The translations under genes and the position numbers were made by a program. Below the pieces are notes generated by a model. The model searched no databases. It saw only the letters and a program-made list of their open reading frames with translations, and was not told where the DNA came from. A stretch of 64,000 bases of DNA from Tigriopus japonicus (taxonomy: Eukaryota > Arthropoda > Copepoda > Harpacticoida > Harpacticidae): contig CM021316.1 in assembly GCA_010645155.1 (NCBI GenBank), positions 8,602,875 through 8,666,874 of the forward strand, written 5' to 3'. How positions within the stretch are numbered: the first letter of the stretch is position 1; each line of letters opens with the position of its first letter. This document shows positions 23,283-34,714 of the stretch, in pieces.

Positions 23283-23427
23283 AGGGAGAATAATTCTGAT
23301 TGTGTGATGAAAAGGAAGGCTGTTGTATTGAATAGACTTGTTAGGAAATTATGACAATTGAAGTACTATTTATTACAAACCTGTAGAAGAACTGCAACTA
23401 TTCCAAACGGAGATGGTATTGTTAAGT

Positions 23428-23876
23428 CAAGAAGCACGGAAATCATGGAGTGGGAGGCTAGAAATGAGAATTATGATTTCCAGTAGAAACAAACCATTTG
23501 CGTTCTTTTGCAAATGAGACCTGATTTGCATTGAGAAGAACACGTATTTCAAATTTCAGCCCAATCGAATGGCGGAGTGAAAAGTTATGCCTTCTCAAAC
23601 TTGTGTACTGAAGAGAGCAGAGAATGAATGAACTCGCCCTTTTGTGGTAAAATAATTACCAGAAAAGGGCTTGTTTATTCATTCTCGGTAGGATTTGCAC
23701 TGAACTTTGAGAGAGCATAACTTTTGTCTCCGACGTTCGATTGAGCTGAAAATTGAAATACGTATTCTTGTCAACATATGCAAGGTCTCATTTGCAGAAG
23801 AACATAATTGAATTGTTCTTACTGGAAATCATTATTCTCATAGCTAGCCTCCCACTCCATGATTCCAGTGCTTCTT
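23428..23876. mobile_element. 449-bp palindromic foldback MITE, copy 1
   Basis: Starts CAAGAAGCAC and ends GTGCTTCTT. The two halves are inverted copies of each other almost throughout, meeting at a short loop in a CCCTTTTGTGGTAAAA-type hairpin near 23645-23670. Flanks TGTTAAGT and GCTTAAGT fit an 8-bp target duplication with two mismatches. A second copy of exactly the same length is at 47465-47913. No coding capacity. Confidence 0.88.
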
Positions 23877-23976
23877 GCTTAAGTGATACAAAAATCCTTT
23901 CTTGGATTGCTTTCTCTTTTTTTGAGTTAAGAGGAAAACTATCCTCTAGATACAAACCTGCACATCGATTTTGATA

Positions 23977-24093
23977 CAATGAAATCTCGATTTAACGATA
24001 TATTTTAGGGGTTGCCGTTTTTCTACGACAGTGACCCGATTTAACGATATATTTTGGGGTGACGGACAATATCGTTAAAACGAGATTTCATTG
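23977..24093. mobile_element. 117-bp pogo/Tc1-like MITE
   Basis: The terminal inverted repeats are CAATGAAATCTCGATTTAAC and its near complement at the right end. TA precedes the left end. The interior repeats CGATTTAACGATATATTTT twice. The ends resemble those of pogo-like elements. Confidence 0.65.
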
Positions 24094-24199
24094 CAATTTC
24101 ATTTGATTATTTTCACGACAAAATCTTAGATTTTATTGCCAAGGGACGGTACTTAAAAATTAATATTTATGAGGTGGGATTCTGACCCAGGAAACCACG

Positions 24200-24430
24200 A
24201 GAGTTTACTTTGATTTACAACGTTTATCAAAGCTAGGTCTAGATGCCTTAAAACCTATTAAATCATTTTTTTTGAAAACTTTGTCAATGCATTATTTTTG
24301 GAGCGTTCTTGGGTACCGGTTGAAATTGAATAAATTGAAAATACCTGAAGAATTACCGAGTTGTTTGAGATGAATTGGTCCATTCTTGACCCCAAAAAGA
24401 AGAAAGGGGATTGATTATATGAAAGTCCTT
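24200..24430. repeat. diverged fragment of the 39-kb palindromic element family
   Basis: Words such as TTGACCCCAAAAAG, the preceding GAATTGGTCCATTC and the following TTATATGAAA occur in the same order as in the palindrome arms at 39164-40296, but with many changes. It is a decayed partial copy. Confidence 0.5.
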
Positions 24431-24555
24431 AACTCCCATGCAAATAATATACAATTATTGATCAGATATTTATTTATCTTCATTTTTGTATACATTGTCA
24501 TGACTCATCAATATAGTCATCTTATGATCTAAAACACATTTAAAATTCGCACCAT

Positions 24556-25638
24556 CATCACCACCATCAACTGATCCAAAAGTTGTCGAGTGTTGGTCTG
24601 TGCGGAAAAATACAGGTGTGGATCAGGTCATGGCTAGACGTAAGAATGCAGAGAGTGGTACTTAACGGTGTTGGATCTGCCTGGAACCATGTTGTTTCAG
24701 GGGTGCCGCAAGGGAGTGTCCTTGGCCCCTTGCTTTTTCTCATCTATATGAACGACCTACAGACGAGTAATGGATCGGGGATTTTAAAGTTCGCGGATGA
24801 TGTCAAGCTCTTTCGTGAGGTGCGAGATCATAACGATGAACGAGCCTTGCAGATGGACCTCTGCCAAGTCGAAAAATGGGCATCGCGAAATGGAATGGAG
24901 TTGAATTCCCTTAAAAGCTCTTTCATGAGGTTCGGAAAGGACCGGAAATCCAGATATTTCACTTATTCAATGGAGGACAAACATCTTGCAGAGGGCAACT
25001 CTCAGCGAGATTTAGGAGTTGTTTTTGATCCGAAGAACAACTTCAGTGATCACTGTTCTGAGGTAAAGATGAAAGCACGTAAGGTGCTCGGTTTATTAAG
25101 GCGACATTTCCTCACGCGTGATATCAAGACCTGGACTTTGCTCTATAAAACGTATGTTCGCCCACTAGCAGAATTTAGCACCCAAGTGTGGTGTCCCGTT
25201 CAGAAAAAGGACATTCAAGAAGTTGAATCAGTTCAACGACGAGGTACAAAAGCCATCAAACAACTCCAAAAATGCTCTTACCCCGAAAGACTGAAGATAA
25301 TGGGGCTGGACTCATTGGAGAAAAGACGAATTTACCAAGATCTTTTCCTTGCTCACAAGATATTCTCGCAAAAAATTGCCCTTAATCAACTGGGATCGAC
25401 TGAACCCATCATTCCATTTGAGTCTTTTCCTAAATTTTACCAGACAAGAAGCGTTGTGAGGGGCCTTCTGTCTCCCGAAGTGTCTACACTCAGATGTCGA
25501 ATTCACTTCCTACGAAATCGAATCGTTCCTTACTGGAATAGTCTGCCTGTCGACGTTCAACATGCTGGGACATTGAGAAAATTTAAGTCCCTAATGACCA
25601 CCGTTGATGTCAGCGCTCATTTAAAATGCTTCATGTGA
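24556..25638 (+). mobile_element. 5'-truncated non-LTR retrotransposon (LINE) reverse transcriptase
   Basis: The frame is open from about 24556 to the TGA ending at 25638. It enters in the middle of the RT domain: SGVPQGSVLGPLLFLIYMND (RT motif B region) followed by the catalytic FADD box, then thumb and C-terminal sequence typical of jockey/CR1-like LINEs. The fingers, first catalytic Asp and endonuclease are missing, as expected for a 5'-truncated insertion. The remaining frame has no stops, so the insertion is fairly young. T-rich and AT-rich 3' sequence follows to about 25840. Confidence 0.9.
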
Positions 25639-26084
25639 AATTTTTCAGTTCAAAAACTGTTTCTAGTTTGGGTCACGGCCTTTTAAACTGTTTCCGTCTT
25701 CCCTCTTCGTTTTTTTTTCGTTTTTTTTTTTTCTTTCGTTTTTCATTTCTTTTTTTTCTGTACCAATACCCTTTATACATTTTCAAGTGTCCCGGGTGGT
25801 CCCAAACAATAAACAATATTTCAATAATGATTGCAGAATAGTAACAAAAACTCATTAGATCGTTTCCAATACAGTTTTTGTGGAATTCTTCAAGACTAAA
25901 AAATCACCTTGGGTCCAATGATCCTTCTAGAAATATCCAATTCGCACAAAATACGCAGACACATCAGATTTTCATTTGAAAACCCAAACTTTGTGCCACC
26001 GAACTAGTTGGAACACAACTTTTCACAAATTGTTTATCTAATAAATCAGGAATAAATAAATAATAATCAGGACTCAAAATATTT
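25639..26084. other. LINE 3' tail and unassigned AT-rich sequence
   Basis: The first 200 bases are the T-rich 3' untranslated region of the LINE. The rest shows no gene. Confidence 0.5.
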
Positions 26085-26300
26085 AGTTGAGGACTTGGAG
26101 AAAGTCTACTCTTGGGTTGGTCAGAGTAATATGGCATTGAACGGGATGAAATTCGCACAATGACGTATGGTACGTCAAAATTAGATGTTCCGCTCAAAGA
26201 CAATGGAGGTTGTGATATTGAGCAGGTATCGTCCATGAGAGATTTGAGAGTTGTCGTCCAAGATGATGGAAAGTTTGATGAGCATATCCAGTTGAAAGTG
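26085..26300 (+). pseudogene. fragment of a second LINE reverse transcriptase, cut by a gap
   Basis: The plus strand reads LVEDLEKVYSWV... then, after a frameshift near 26157, SMRDLRVVVQDDGKFDEHI just before the N run. This is the region after the FADD box in LINE RTs (compare DLGVVFDP in the copy at 24.5 kb). The gap hides the rest. Confidence 0.65.
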
Positions 26301-26642
26301 NNNNNNNNNNNNNNNNNNNNNNNNNNNNNNNNNNNNNNNNNNNNNNNNNNNNNNNNNNNNNNNNNNNNNNNNNNNNNNNNNNNNNNNNNNNNNNNNNNNN
26401 NNNNNNNNNNNNNNNNNNNNNNNNNNNNNNNNNNNNNNNNNNNNNNNNNNNNNNNNNNNNNNNNNNNNNNNNNNNNNNNNNNNNNNNNNNNNNNNNNNNN
26501 NNNNNNNNNNNNNNNNNNNNNNNNNNNNNNNNNNNNNNNNNNNNNNNNNNNNNNNNNNNNNNNNNNNNNNNNNNNNNNNNNNNNNNNNNNNNNNNNNNNN
26601 NNNNNNNNNNNNNNNNNNNNNNNNNNNNNNNNNNNNNNNNNN
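26301..26642. other. assembly gap
   Basis: 342 N, beginning inside a LINE fragment and followed by non-repetitive sequence leading to the FAAH gene. Confidence 0.99.
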
Positions 26643-27019
26643 TGACAAAAACTGGTCAATGTATTGCCATTTTGGCAGCACTGCCTTCCCTTGCGGTGGA
26701 TGCCAGCTTCGGGTCAGCTGACGCAGCTTGTTGTATATAGCTAATTCGGCGGACGATAACGACCATAAAACACAACATACATAAGAGATTTTCCAAGTAA
26801 GTATCTGGGCGAAAAAACAGCGTCTGTGTAATGTCAGATTGTAAATCTCTTCCCTATTATTTAATAGCCATGAGAGCGATAATCGTTATCTCTGTAACCA
26901 GTGTACTTCACGTCATCCAAGTGTCTTTACAATGCATAAAATGAGGACAACTTAGAAGTTTAGTGCATGATTGATAGATAAAACGTGTCTCTGCGATCAA
27001 TTGAGTGCTTTGGAACACA
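26643..27019. other. FAAH upstream region
   Basis: About 380 bases between the gap and the FAAH start codon, with no other gene visible. Presumably 5' UTR and promoter. Confidence 0.5.
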
Positions 27020-30000
27020 ATGGAATCCGCCTCATCTTTATCTTCTAGTTGGGCCCAATTCACTATGAGACCTTTTGAGGCTTTGGGGCATCTGTGCCAT
27101 GAACATGCTATTTTGGAACAAGTCTGTCTGAATTGGAGATCCATCCTTGGCACAGGTTTGGCCATCTACATCGTGTCCAAACTGGCCAAACGACTCTATC
27201 AGGTAAGTCAAAGTGAATACGAGGGGGATTCAAAGCTGTTTTGCCAACTTTTCCGGTTTGAGATGAAAGGACTTTCTACTCATTTATATTATGATAAAAG
27301 CTGAAAAAGCTATTATAGTGCCAACTTTAACGGAACTGAATTTTAAGCTTTTGAGCAAGGAGAACATATGAAGACTACGTCTCATTGTGAAAAAAATCTA
27401 TTTAATCACAAAAGAGTTTGTTTGAGCTGAGGACGTCAATTTGAAATATGAGAAAAAAGTTTTATTATAATTTGGAACTATCTAGATTTTATAAACCCCG
27501 CCCACGAGAGATATAATCAACTAATTTCTCCTTCAGTTGCACGTTGCAACTGATGCAAGTTGTGAGGTTTGCAACTGTTAATTTTGCACTTGATTTACTT
27601 TAAATGTGTATTCAAAATTTCGCTTGTATTAGCACCTGCACCTCTTCCTAACTTTAAAAACATGACCAAGTTTTTCATTGCTCGCTTGAGAAGACCGTAA
27701 ATTTATGCACTAGAAAATGCAATAATTATTGAGCGATTGAAAAGTTGAATGACCAATCATTCAGTTTAGCGGGCTTCAGTACCTTAAAAACTGTTCAATC
27801 ATAAGAATGACAACCAACATTTACGGTACCCTGTCACTTATTCAACGACACGTTGGATCCTAGAATAAACCCAATATGAAAGGCTAAAATGTATTTTTTT
27901 TAATTTTGAAAAATGTTCTATATTGTCGCATGCTCAGGTGAGTGTTTCGTCTCGTTCCACTTCCCACTGATTTCAATGTTCTTTCCAAAATTTGCAGCGT
28001 CGCATTGCTTTGGGCAAGATCCAGGGTCTTCGAGAGCGAGTTGCTGCCAAGAAGTTGGCAATGGTCGAGCGATTATCCGTGAAGACTTCACAGGACCAAA
28101 GTTCAGCTCTGGTGACTCGTGAGCGATTGGAAATCATCAGGATGCCTTTGGAACACCTTCTTGATCAATTGAAGACCGGCCAATTGAGGCCCATTCAAGT
28201 CTTGGAGGCCTTTCAGGTGGGTGGAACTAGTGCACTTTTGTAAAAGAGTTCAAACATAAAGCGCGCCATCTATGTGGCAACAGCTCACTGATTTCTCAAG
28301 GTGCATGATTTTCTAAATAACAACGATTATACGTACATTAGTTTTGAACACACTAGTGTTAATGTAAAGTTGTTGGTTGAACTCCAAATGGAACTATAAG
28401 TATTTTCAGATGAATTGCATCATGGATCATAACTGAAATTCCTTTTCAAATGTTAAGCTCTTCACACCAATCATAAAGGAAATTTACCTAGAATTTTAGT
28501 GTAGCTAAAATTTCGAGCCCCTCCAACATTTCAGGCACTTTTTTTTGTCCAAAACTGATCACTGTGTCTCAAGGGATCGGTGAGTTGTTGCCACATTAAA
28601 AACACACTTTATGACCACACTCTTTTATTACCGTGCACTATGTGGGAGAACATCTGGATTTGTGAGTGACAACTCGTGCTCTCAGAAAGAAGGGTTGACC
28701 GACCTTTCGTAATCTCGTGGTAGTTTATTGTTGTTACCACCGCCTGAATGCGGTGAAATTTCAACTTGATGCATCATGCTTCACAGATTGAATTATGGCT
28801 TGATGTACAGTACGTCGTACCACAAGAGGCAAACAAGGAATGGTCCATGCAGTTCCATCGACTTGTACGTGCAAACAGGAACCAGTCTTCCTTATTGGTT
28901 CATATTAGGGCCCACTTTTTTAAATCGGATTCAATGACCATATCACCTTCAAAAGACCCCTCGAACTCGTTCAATGAAGTTGGACATTTTGAAGTCTTTG
29001 ATATTCTTATTCTGGGATCAATGAACTCGTTGAAGGTTGAGTGTATTGAAAATTCCCGTGCCTATGGCAATTGCGAAAACATCGAGGGAAGATATGTCCC
29101 ACATTTCCACTGCATCAAAACCAAGATCTCGGCAGATTGTCTTGAACTGCACACGGAAAAATAGATCTGATTTCCTCCTATTTTCAGGCCCGAGCTTTGG
29201 AAGTGACCGAAGAGCACAACTGTGTATGCGATTTCATCACCGAGGCCCAAGATTGGGCCCTGGCCCTGGAATCTGTGCCCAAAGATCAGCGTGGGCCTTT
29301 GTACGGTTTACCCATGAGTATTAAGGAATGCTATTTTGTCAAAGGATATGATGCTACCGTGGGATTAAGTCGGTTTATTGGTCAACCCATGGCAGAGGAT
29401 GCGGCCATTATTCGACATCTCAAGGAATTGGGAGCCGTTCCATTTTGCTTGACCAACGTTCCACAAACGATGAAGAGCTATGGATGTTCCAATCCCGTGT
29501 TTGGCGTCACCACAAACCCCTGGGATAAAACAAGATCTCCAGGTGGATCCTCTGGAGGAGAGGCTTGTCTTTTGGCTTTAAATGGATCTCCCTTGGGCAT
29601 TGGCAGTGATGTGGGTGGAAGTTTGAGGACTCCCGCCCATTTTTGTGGCGTGGTAGGGCTCAAACCCACGACCGGACGGATCTATCAAGCCGGTCGAAAA
29701 CCGGGATCAGAGGTAACCACGCCGAATGGAAGGTCCTAGAGCAATTTGAGGCGATGATATGCATAAATGGGATTGGCCTTTTTTTGGCCTTGAAAAGAAA
29801 TGACTTCTTCCTATTGGCAACCCATTGTCTTTTTATGGGGTGTGAAAAATGGCATTTCCCTTTGGGCATGCCGCTCACGATCCTCTTGGATCTTGAGATC
29901 GAGAACTGACAATCTCTTGAGACCACTTGCATCTCAAGCTCGCTGTGACTGGATGGCCTTTGATCGATCCATCCATGAGGCCATCGACATAGACTTGAAT

Positions 30001-33000
30001 TATGGCCAGGATCAACGGAAAGGAAGCTAAAAGTGCGACTGAGATTGATAGGGAGAGTAGAAAGTAAAAGAAAATGCTACTCTCTTGCATAACAACTTGA
30101 TTCGACTCTGATTCATAAGTTAAGTCTATAATTTCAAAGTTCAAGACAACAAATCAATCACCTGCAATTGTCTACTAGATAACATAGATTGTCAACAAAT
30201 GAGGAATGAGGATCTTGAATGTCAATAAAATTGATTTAGCTATGAATACTTGACATTTTTCCTCTTTCCTTCAAGAGATCTTCTTCACCATCTTGGTATT
30301 TTATCCTATGATCTTGCTCTCGAACAAGAGTAGGAACCAGAGTTGATGAGCTAGATTAAAAAAGTCCAACCATACTTTGTTGGTCTTGGCTAGGCAATAC
30401 TGAAGGTCTTTCAAGTGTTTTGCTCCTTCCAGGGTTTTCTGGTAGGCATCAACTCCAATGCAGGTTTCATGTCGAAAAATGTGGATGGAATTGCCCTGGG
30501 GATGAAGGTCTTGTGCAGTGAAACAAAGACGATGTGTGAGAGGGATCACAGAGTTGTGCCAGTTCCATGGAACACTCAACTGGCACAACCCAAGCGAAAA
30601 TTGAAAATTGGATGGTAATATGATAAGCAGCTTTTGTTTTGACTTTACTGATCCACTTGGATATTGCATTTAAGTTTACTTAGACAATTAATTTTGGAGA
30701 AAAAAGCTGTGCACACTTGTTGCTTCTACGTATACGTCGAGAATTTTTACTATTACCTTAATGCTAGGGTCAGCAACCTGTGGGCCCAATGGTGGTTTTG
30801 GATGGGCCCAGGAGCTTTGGGGAAGGTTCAAAACAATGGGCCCGAGAACCTTTCCTAGAACATGCTCTTAGGCCCAAAGCTTTTTGATTTTTGAATAGTG
30901 GGCCCATGAAACTTCCAGCATCTGTTTGGTGGGCCCCCAGACTACACAAAGTCAAATTTGATGGGCCTTTCATCCCAAAGCGGTTGCCGATCCCTGCCTT
31001 AGTGGAAAGGCTCTTAGGAATAATTGCTTTCAAAAGTTATCAAATAAAGTTGCATTATTTTGAAATAATACAAGTTACAATTGAATTACATTAAACTGTT
31101 TGTTTGTTTGTTGAGGAGTCAGAACGCAGCTTCGCATCTGCGATCTGATAGAGGCTGTCCGCCATATGGGGATATTGCCGCTCCACTTGGACAAGCTAAC
31201 AAGCAAGCATTAATTTTTACCTCACCCTCGGGAATGACCCCAGGTTCGCCCATTTAAGCCGTCAAGGGCCGTGACTTCTGCATGTAACTTAATACCACAG
31301 GTCACTAGGACTCGGCAAGCCCGGGATCGAACCGGGGCTTGCCTAGTATTTGGCATTGAAAGACAGTTCAATGCTAAATTTTGACTCCGAAGAGTTGAGT
31401 TTGGAAAGTTGTGTGTTGCATTTGAAAGATGGTTCAAATGCTAAATTTTGACTCCGAAGAAATTATTAAATTACGAAATTACATTAAACTACTTTCCAAT
31501 TACACTCTCCTTTATAGTTTAACTTAATTTTAATTTCCCCTATAGAAATGTTTGCCGAACGAAAAGTTAAAGCCTTAAAGTAGCTTGTTCTGTCTATATT
31601 TTATTCGATAATTTGTTTACGTAGGCAACAACATGGCTGTAGCTTGTTATTAAAAAATCTCACTTACTTTGGCGAAAATGAAATGTAATTATGATGAATT
31701 ATAATTAGGTTCAAATATACGTAATTTCAATGATTCACAGGTCTGCTTATTCAAACAGACCTAAAAATGGTGGATATTATCAAGGGACACGAAAGCTTCG
31801 GAGCTCTAGCATTCCCTGGTAAAATGTAGTTTTACATAATTTTAACATCGTGGAACAATTTTATTGACCAAATCAATTTGTTGCGTAAAATGCAATTCAT
31901 AAAACTTAATCTTTTTCGTTTTCTTTTGTTGGTTGTATATTTTTAATGACCACTACAACAACAAATGGGATGCCCTATGAATTAATAAGCCAGTCATAAA
32001 CTGTATACATTTAACAATTTATACACTATTTGGCATTCCAACATGTTAGTGTTGGCCGAACTGAACAACTCCCTTTCAAAAGTGCCCAAAAAGGTCTTAC
32101 AGCTTTCATATTTGTTAATTGAAGGTACGTGGACTCACCTAAATTACCAATCTCACCCGGGTGTCAACGTGCCGTCAAATTGGCCGCCAATCTTTTGGAA
32201 AAGGACGGTCACACTGTAGTCCCTTTCCACATAAAGCACCTCCAGGACTTGTACTACATCTATATCGATCATATCCTTGGCGATGGAGGAGTCAATGCTA
32301 TGGCTTGGTTGGATGGCGATATCATTGACAAGTCCATCTCGATCAACTACTTGGCCTGGAGCGTGCCCGAGTTCATTCGAAAAACCTTAATTTGGGCCTT
32401 CATTGCCGCCCGATCCCCTGATATTGCATCCTATGCTATCAGGGGAACCACGAAGACCTATCAACTCTGGCGGTCCATGAAGAAGTTAATTGATATTACG
32501 GCCGAAATTTTGGACGACATGCGCAAACAAGAGATTGATATCCTCTTGGGACCCGGATTCAACTTCCCGGCGATACCGGAAGATTACCCTTCCAAGATCA
32601 TTTCTGGAGTATTCGTGCCAGGAATCTACAATGTCTTGGATTTTCCTGCCGGAGTCCTTCCCATTACAAGGCAAACCAAGCAGGATCAGGTGAGGCACTA
32701 AAATTTTGAAATCTAGACATCAATACAAATTTTATGAACATTTTTAACTACCTCACGATTTTGAACGATTTTCATGTTTTTGGAAATGTTTTTCATTGCC
32801 CTCTTGCTCTTGGTTAAGCCTCTGCGTTTGACGCTTTCGAGTAAAAAAGAATCAAAAGGAAAGTGGTGCTCAAGTTTTAATTTTGGGTTTAAAGGAATCA
32901 ACGTTGCACACTACATCAGGAAACAGGTTGTTTATGAAGTAGCTTTGGTGATAAAATAAACTTGGAATTATCAACAGATGAAAAACACCTTTAAAAAATG

Positions 33001-33882
33001 GGTTTTTGAATACGTTTTTGTGAAAAAGGTGAATTTTGATCGCATTCTGGAAGAATTCTATTTCAATTGGCTATCAGATGCACAAAAAAAATCTGAGAAC
33101 ACATTTTTTTTAGCTCGTATGTTCTTTTGTGCAAAGGTACGCTTCAAGTATGCTTCCAATATTGACTTCAAGCTCAATATAAGCCTAAGTTAGGGCATTA
33201 TTGAATTAAATTTTTGGTTAAACATCTAACACGTAGAGGATGACATTCATATGTAGTCATTTAAAAAGACTGAGTGAGAGCTAAAAATAAGGTCTAATAA
33301 ACGTTGAAGTCAATTGATAAAGTACACTTGAAGCAAGGATTTCCCAAATCCCCAAACATAAAACATACTACCTAACACCTCTAAACCATTGCGTTTCAAT
33401 CATTTGAGCACCCAATTCAAGGTAATGGAAACAAACCAATGTTGATGAAAAGTTGGGGAGAGGGAAGACCGTCTGACTCTTGATCGAATAATTAATGACC
33501 CTACCCTTTCCATAACTTTTCACCAACATTTGGTTGTTTTTAATACGTGGAATTGGGCCCCACAATGCTCGTAAGTGTTGCTTATTCCCATTTTCATCCC
33601 CAATCACTCTCATTTAATTTGGAATGATTTGGAATTGATGTTCCAAATCCAGGTTGCCATGATCAACTTTTGTAACATTCCGTTGGAAAACCTTTTCAGG
33701 ATCTCCTCGCATCGACCTATCAATCGTCGGACCAAACTCATCATCTCGTGAAGACAAGCATTGCCAACGCCACAAATATGCCCATCGGAATTCAAATTAT
33801 TGGGAAACCTTGGGAGGAGGAGTTGGTTATTCATGCCATGTCGGAAATTGAGCGTTTACGCAACGAAGGGGGTCATTTTTAG
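27020..33882 (+). CDS. FAAH: fatty acid amide hydrolase (FAAH-like, amidase signature family)
   Basis: Six coding exons join into 618 codons including stop: 27020-27202, 27998-28216, 29188-29712, 30433-30614, 32125-32689, 33700-33882. All introns are GT-AG; the acceptor of exon 5 (TTAATTGAAG) is weak, but the join keeps phase and restores family sequence. An N-terminal membrane helix lies at about 43-60. The amidase signature lies in exon 3: Lys180 in LPMSIKE, Ser255 in SPGGSSGGE and Ser279 in DVGGSLRTPA. The 75 and 24 residue spacings equal those of the mammalian Lys-Ser-Ser triad, so the enzyme is predicted active. Exon 5 holds DFPAGVLPIT and exon 6 MPIGIQIIGKPWEEEL near the end. The product would hydrolyse fatty acid amides such as N-acylethanolamines at internal membranes (family knowledge). 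Intron 4 carries a hAT MITE and a SINE. Confidence 0.95.
30764..30996. mobile_element. 233-bp hAT MITE with TGGGCCC motif array
   Basis: Related to the element at 10521. Ends CTAGGGTCAGCAACC and GGTTGCCGATCCCTG are imperfect inverted repeats. Target duplication CCTTAATG (30756-30763) and CCTTAGTG (30997-31004) is 8 bp with one mismatch. It sits in FAAH intron 4. Confidence 0.88.
31098..31476 (-). mobile_element. tRNA-derived SINE family A, 5'-truncated copy
   Basis: Flanked by a 14-bp target duplication AATTACATTAAACT (31084-31097 and 31477-31490), the hallmark of LINE-driven insertion. It reads on the minus strand, with a CAAACAAACAAA-type 3' tail at the left. It lacks the tRNA-like head present in the full copy at 45361 but keeps the internal GGTTCGATCCC hairpin module. 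It sits in FAAH intron 4, opposite to the gene. Confidence 0.9.
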
Positions 33883-34714
33883 GAGACCTTCACTCTAATT
33901 GCGCCGCAATAACATGTGTCTTAGTATTCCAATTCATGCTGTTTTTACTTGAAATACATATACCACCACCTGTGCAGACTTAGGTAACCCAATTCCTTTG
34001 TCAGGAGATGAAATTTCTCGCCTCAACGTCAATATTTGACGATGGGAGATAAGACCAAGACCAAAGGTATGTGTGGTGCATTTTGTTGAACTGTGGCAAT
34101 ACAGGGGTGGGCGCTTTTACGCTTAGGTTTTGAATCGATCGTGAATCTCGTTTGACAATTCGATCCATCGAATCTTGATTTACAAAGTGCAATTTTTAGC
34201 TTATGGCGAACCTGCAAACCAAATTGAAGTGTGAAAAATATGTGATAAGCATGTGCAACGACAACGATTTTACTTTTTCTCACCAAATTTAATTGTTAGT
34301 TGAAAAATATAAATAGTTTTTCTCAAGAAGTAATGTTTTTTGATTAGTGAAAACTTCATTTGAGTATTAGTACATTTCATTGGACAGAAGGCATACAAAA
34401 CCATGGGCTCATCTGTTTTCCTAAGTGCAAGCCTACGTAATTTCTATTGTCTAAAAAAATGTAAAGTTCAAAATAACAAACAATCTATTTGTTATCATAC
34501 CTTTCAATTATTATCTTCAATAGTTTAGTTTAGATCTTGGTCATTTCGTGATCCTGATAAAAAAGCGCCTTTGAACTGCTTTGTTTTGAATTGCATTAAA
34601 TATTTGCACGCATCAAAACGCCTAGACCTGTATGTATTCTGAAACAAACCCAAATACTTGGTTTCTCGTTTATAAAGTGATATCTTAACCGGGAGATCGG
34701 GCAGTTTTTTCACC
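33883..34714. other. FAAH 3' flank and fucosidase promoter
   Basis: 832 bases separating two same-strand genes. No other gene is seen and no perfect AATAAA close to the FAAH stop; GAAATACATA near 33951 is a weak candidate. Confidence 0.5.

Noticed and set aside
28560..28760. Possible solo LTR in FAAH intron 2
   Set aside because: Some LTR-like base composition, but no paired ends or target duplication could be identified.
29713..30144. Minus-strand frames after FAAH exon 3 as a separate gene or reversed exon
   Set aside because: No family similarity was seen, and the missing FAAH segment was found on the plus strand at 30433-30614 with proper splice sites.
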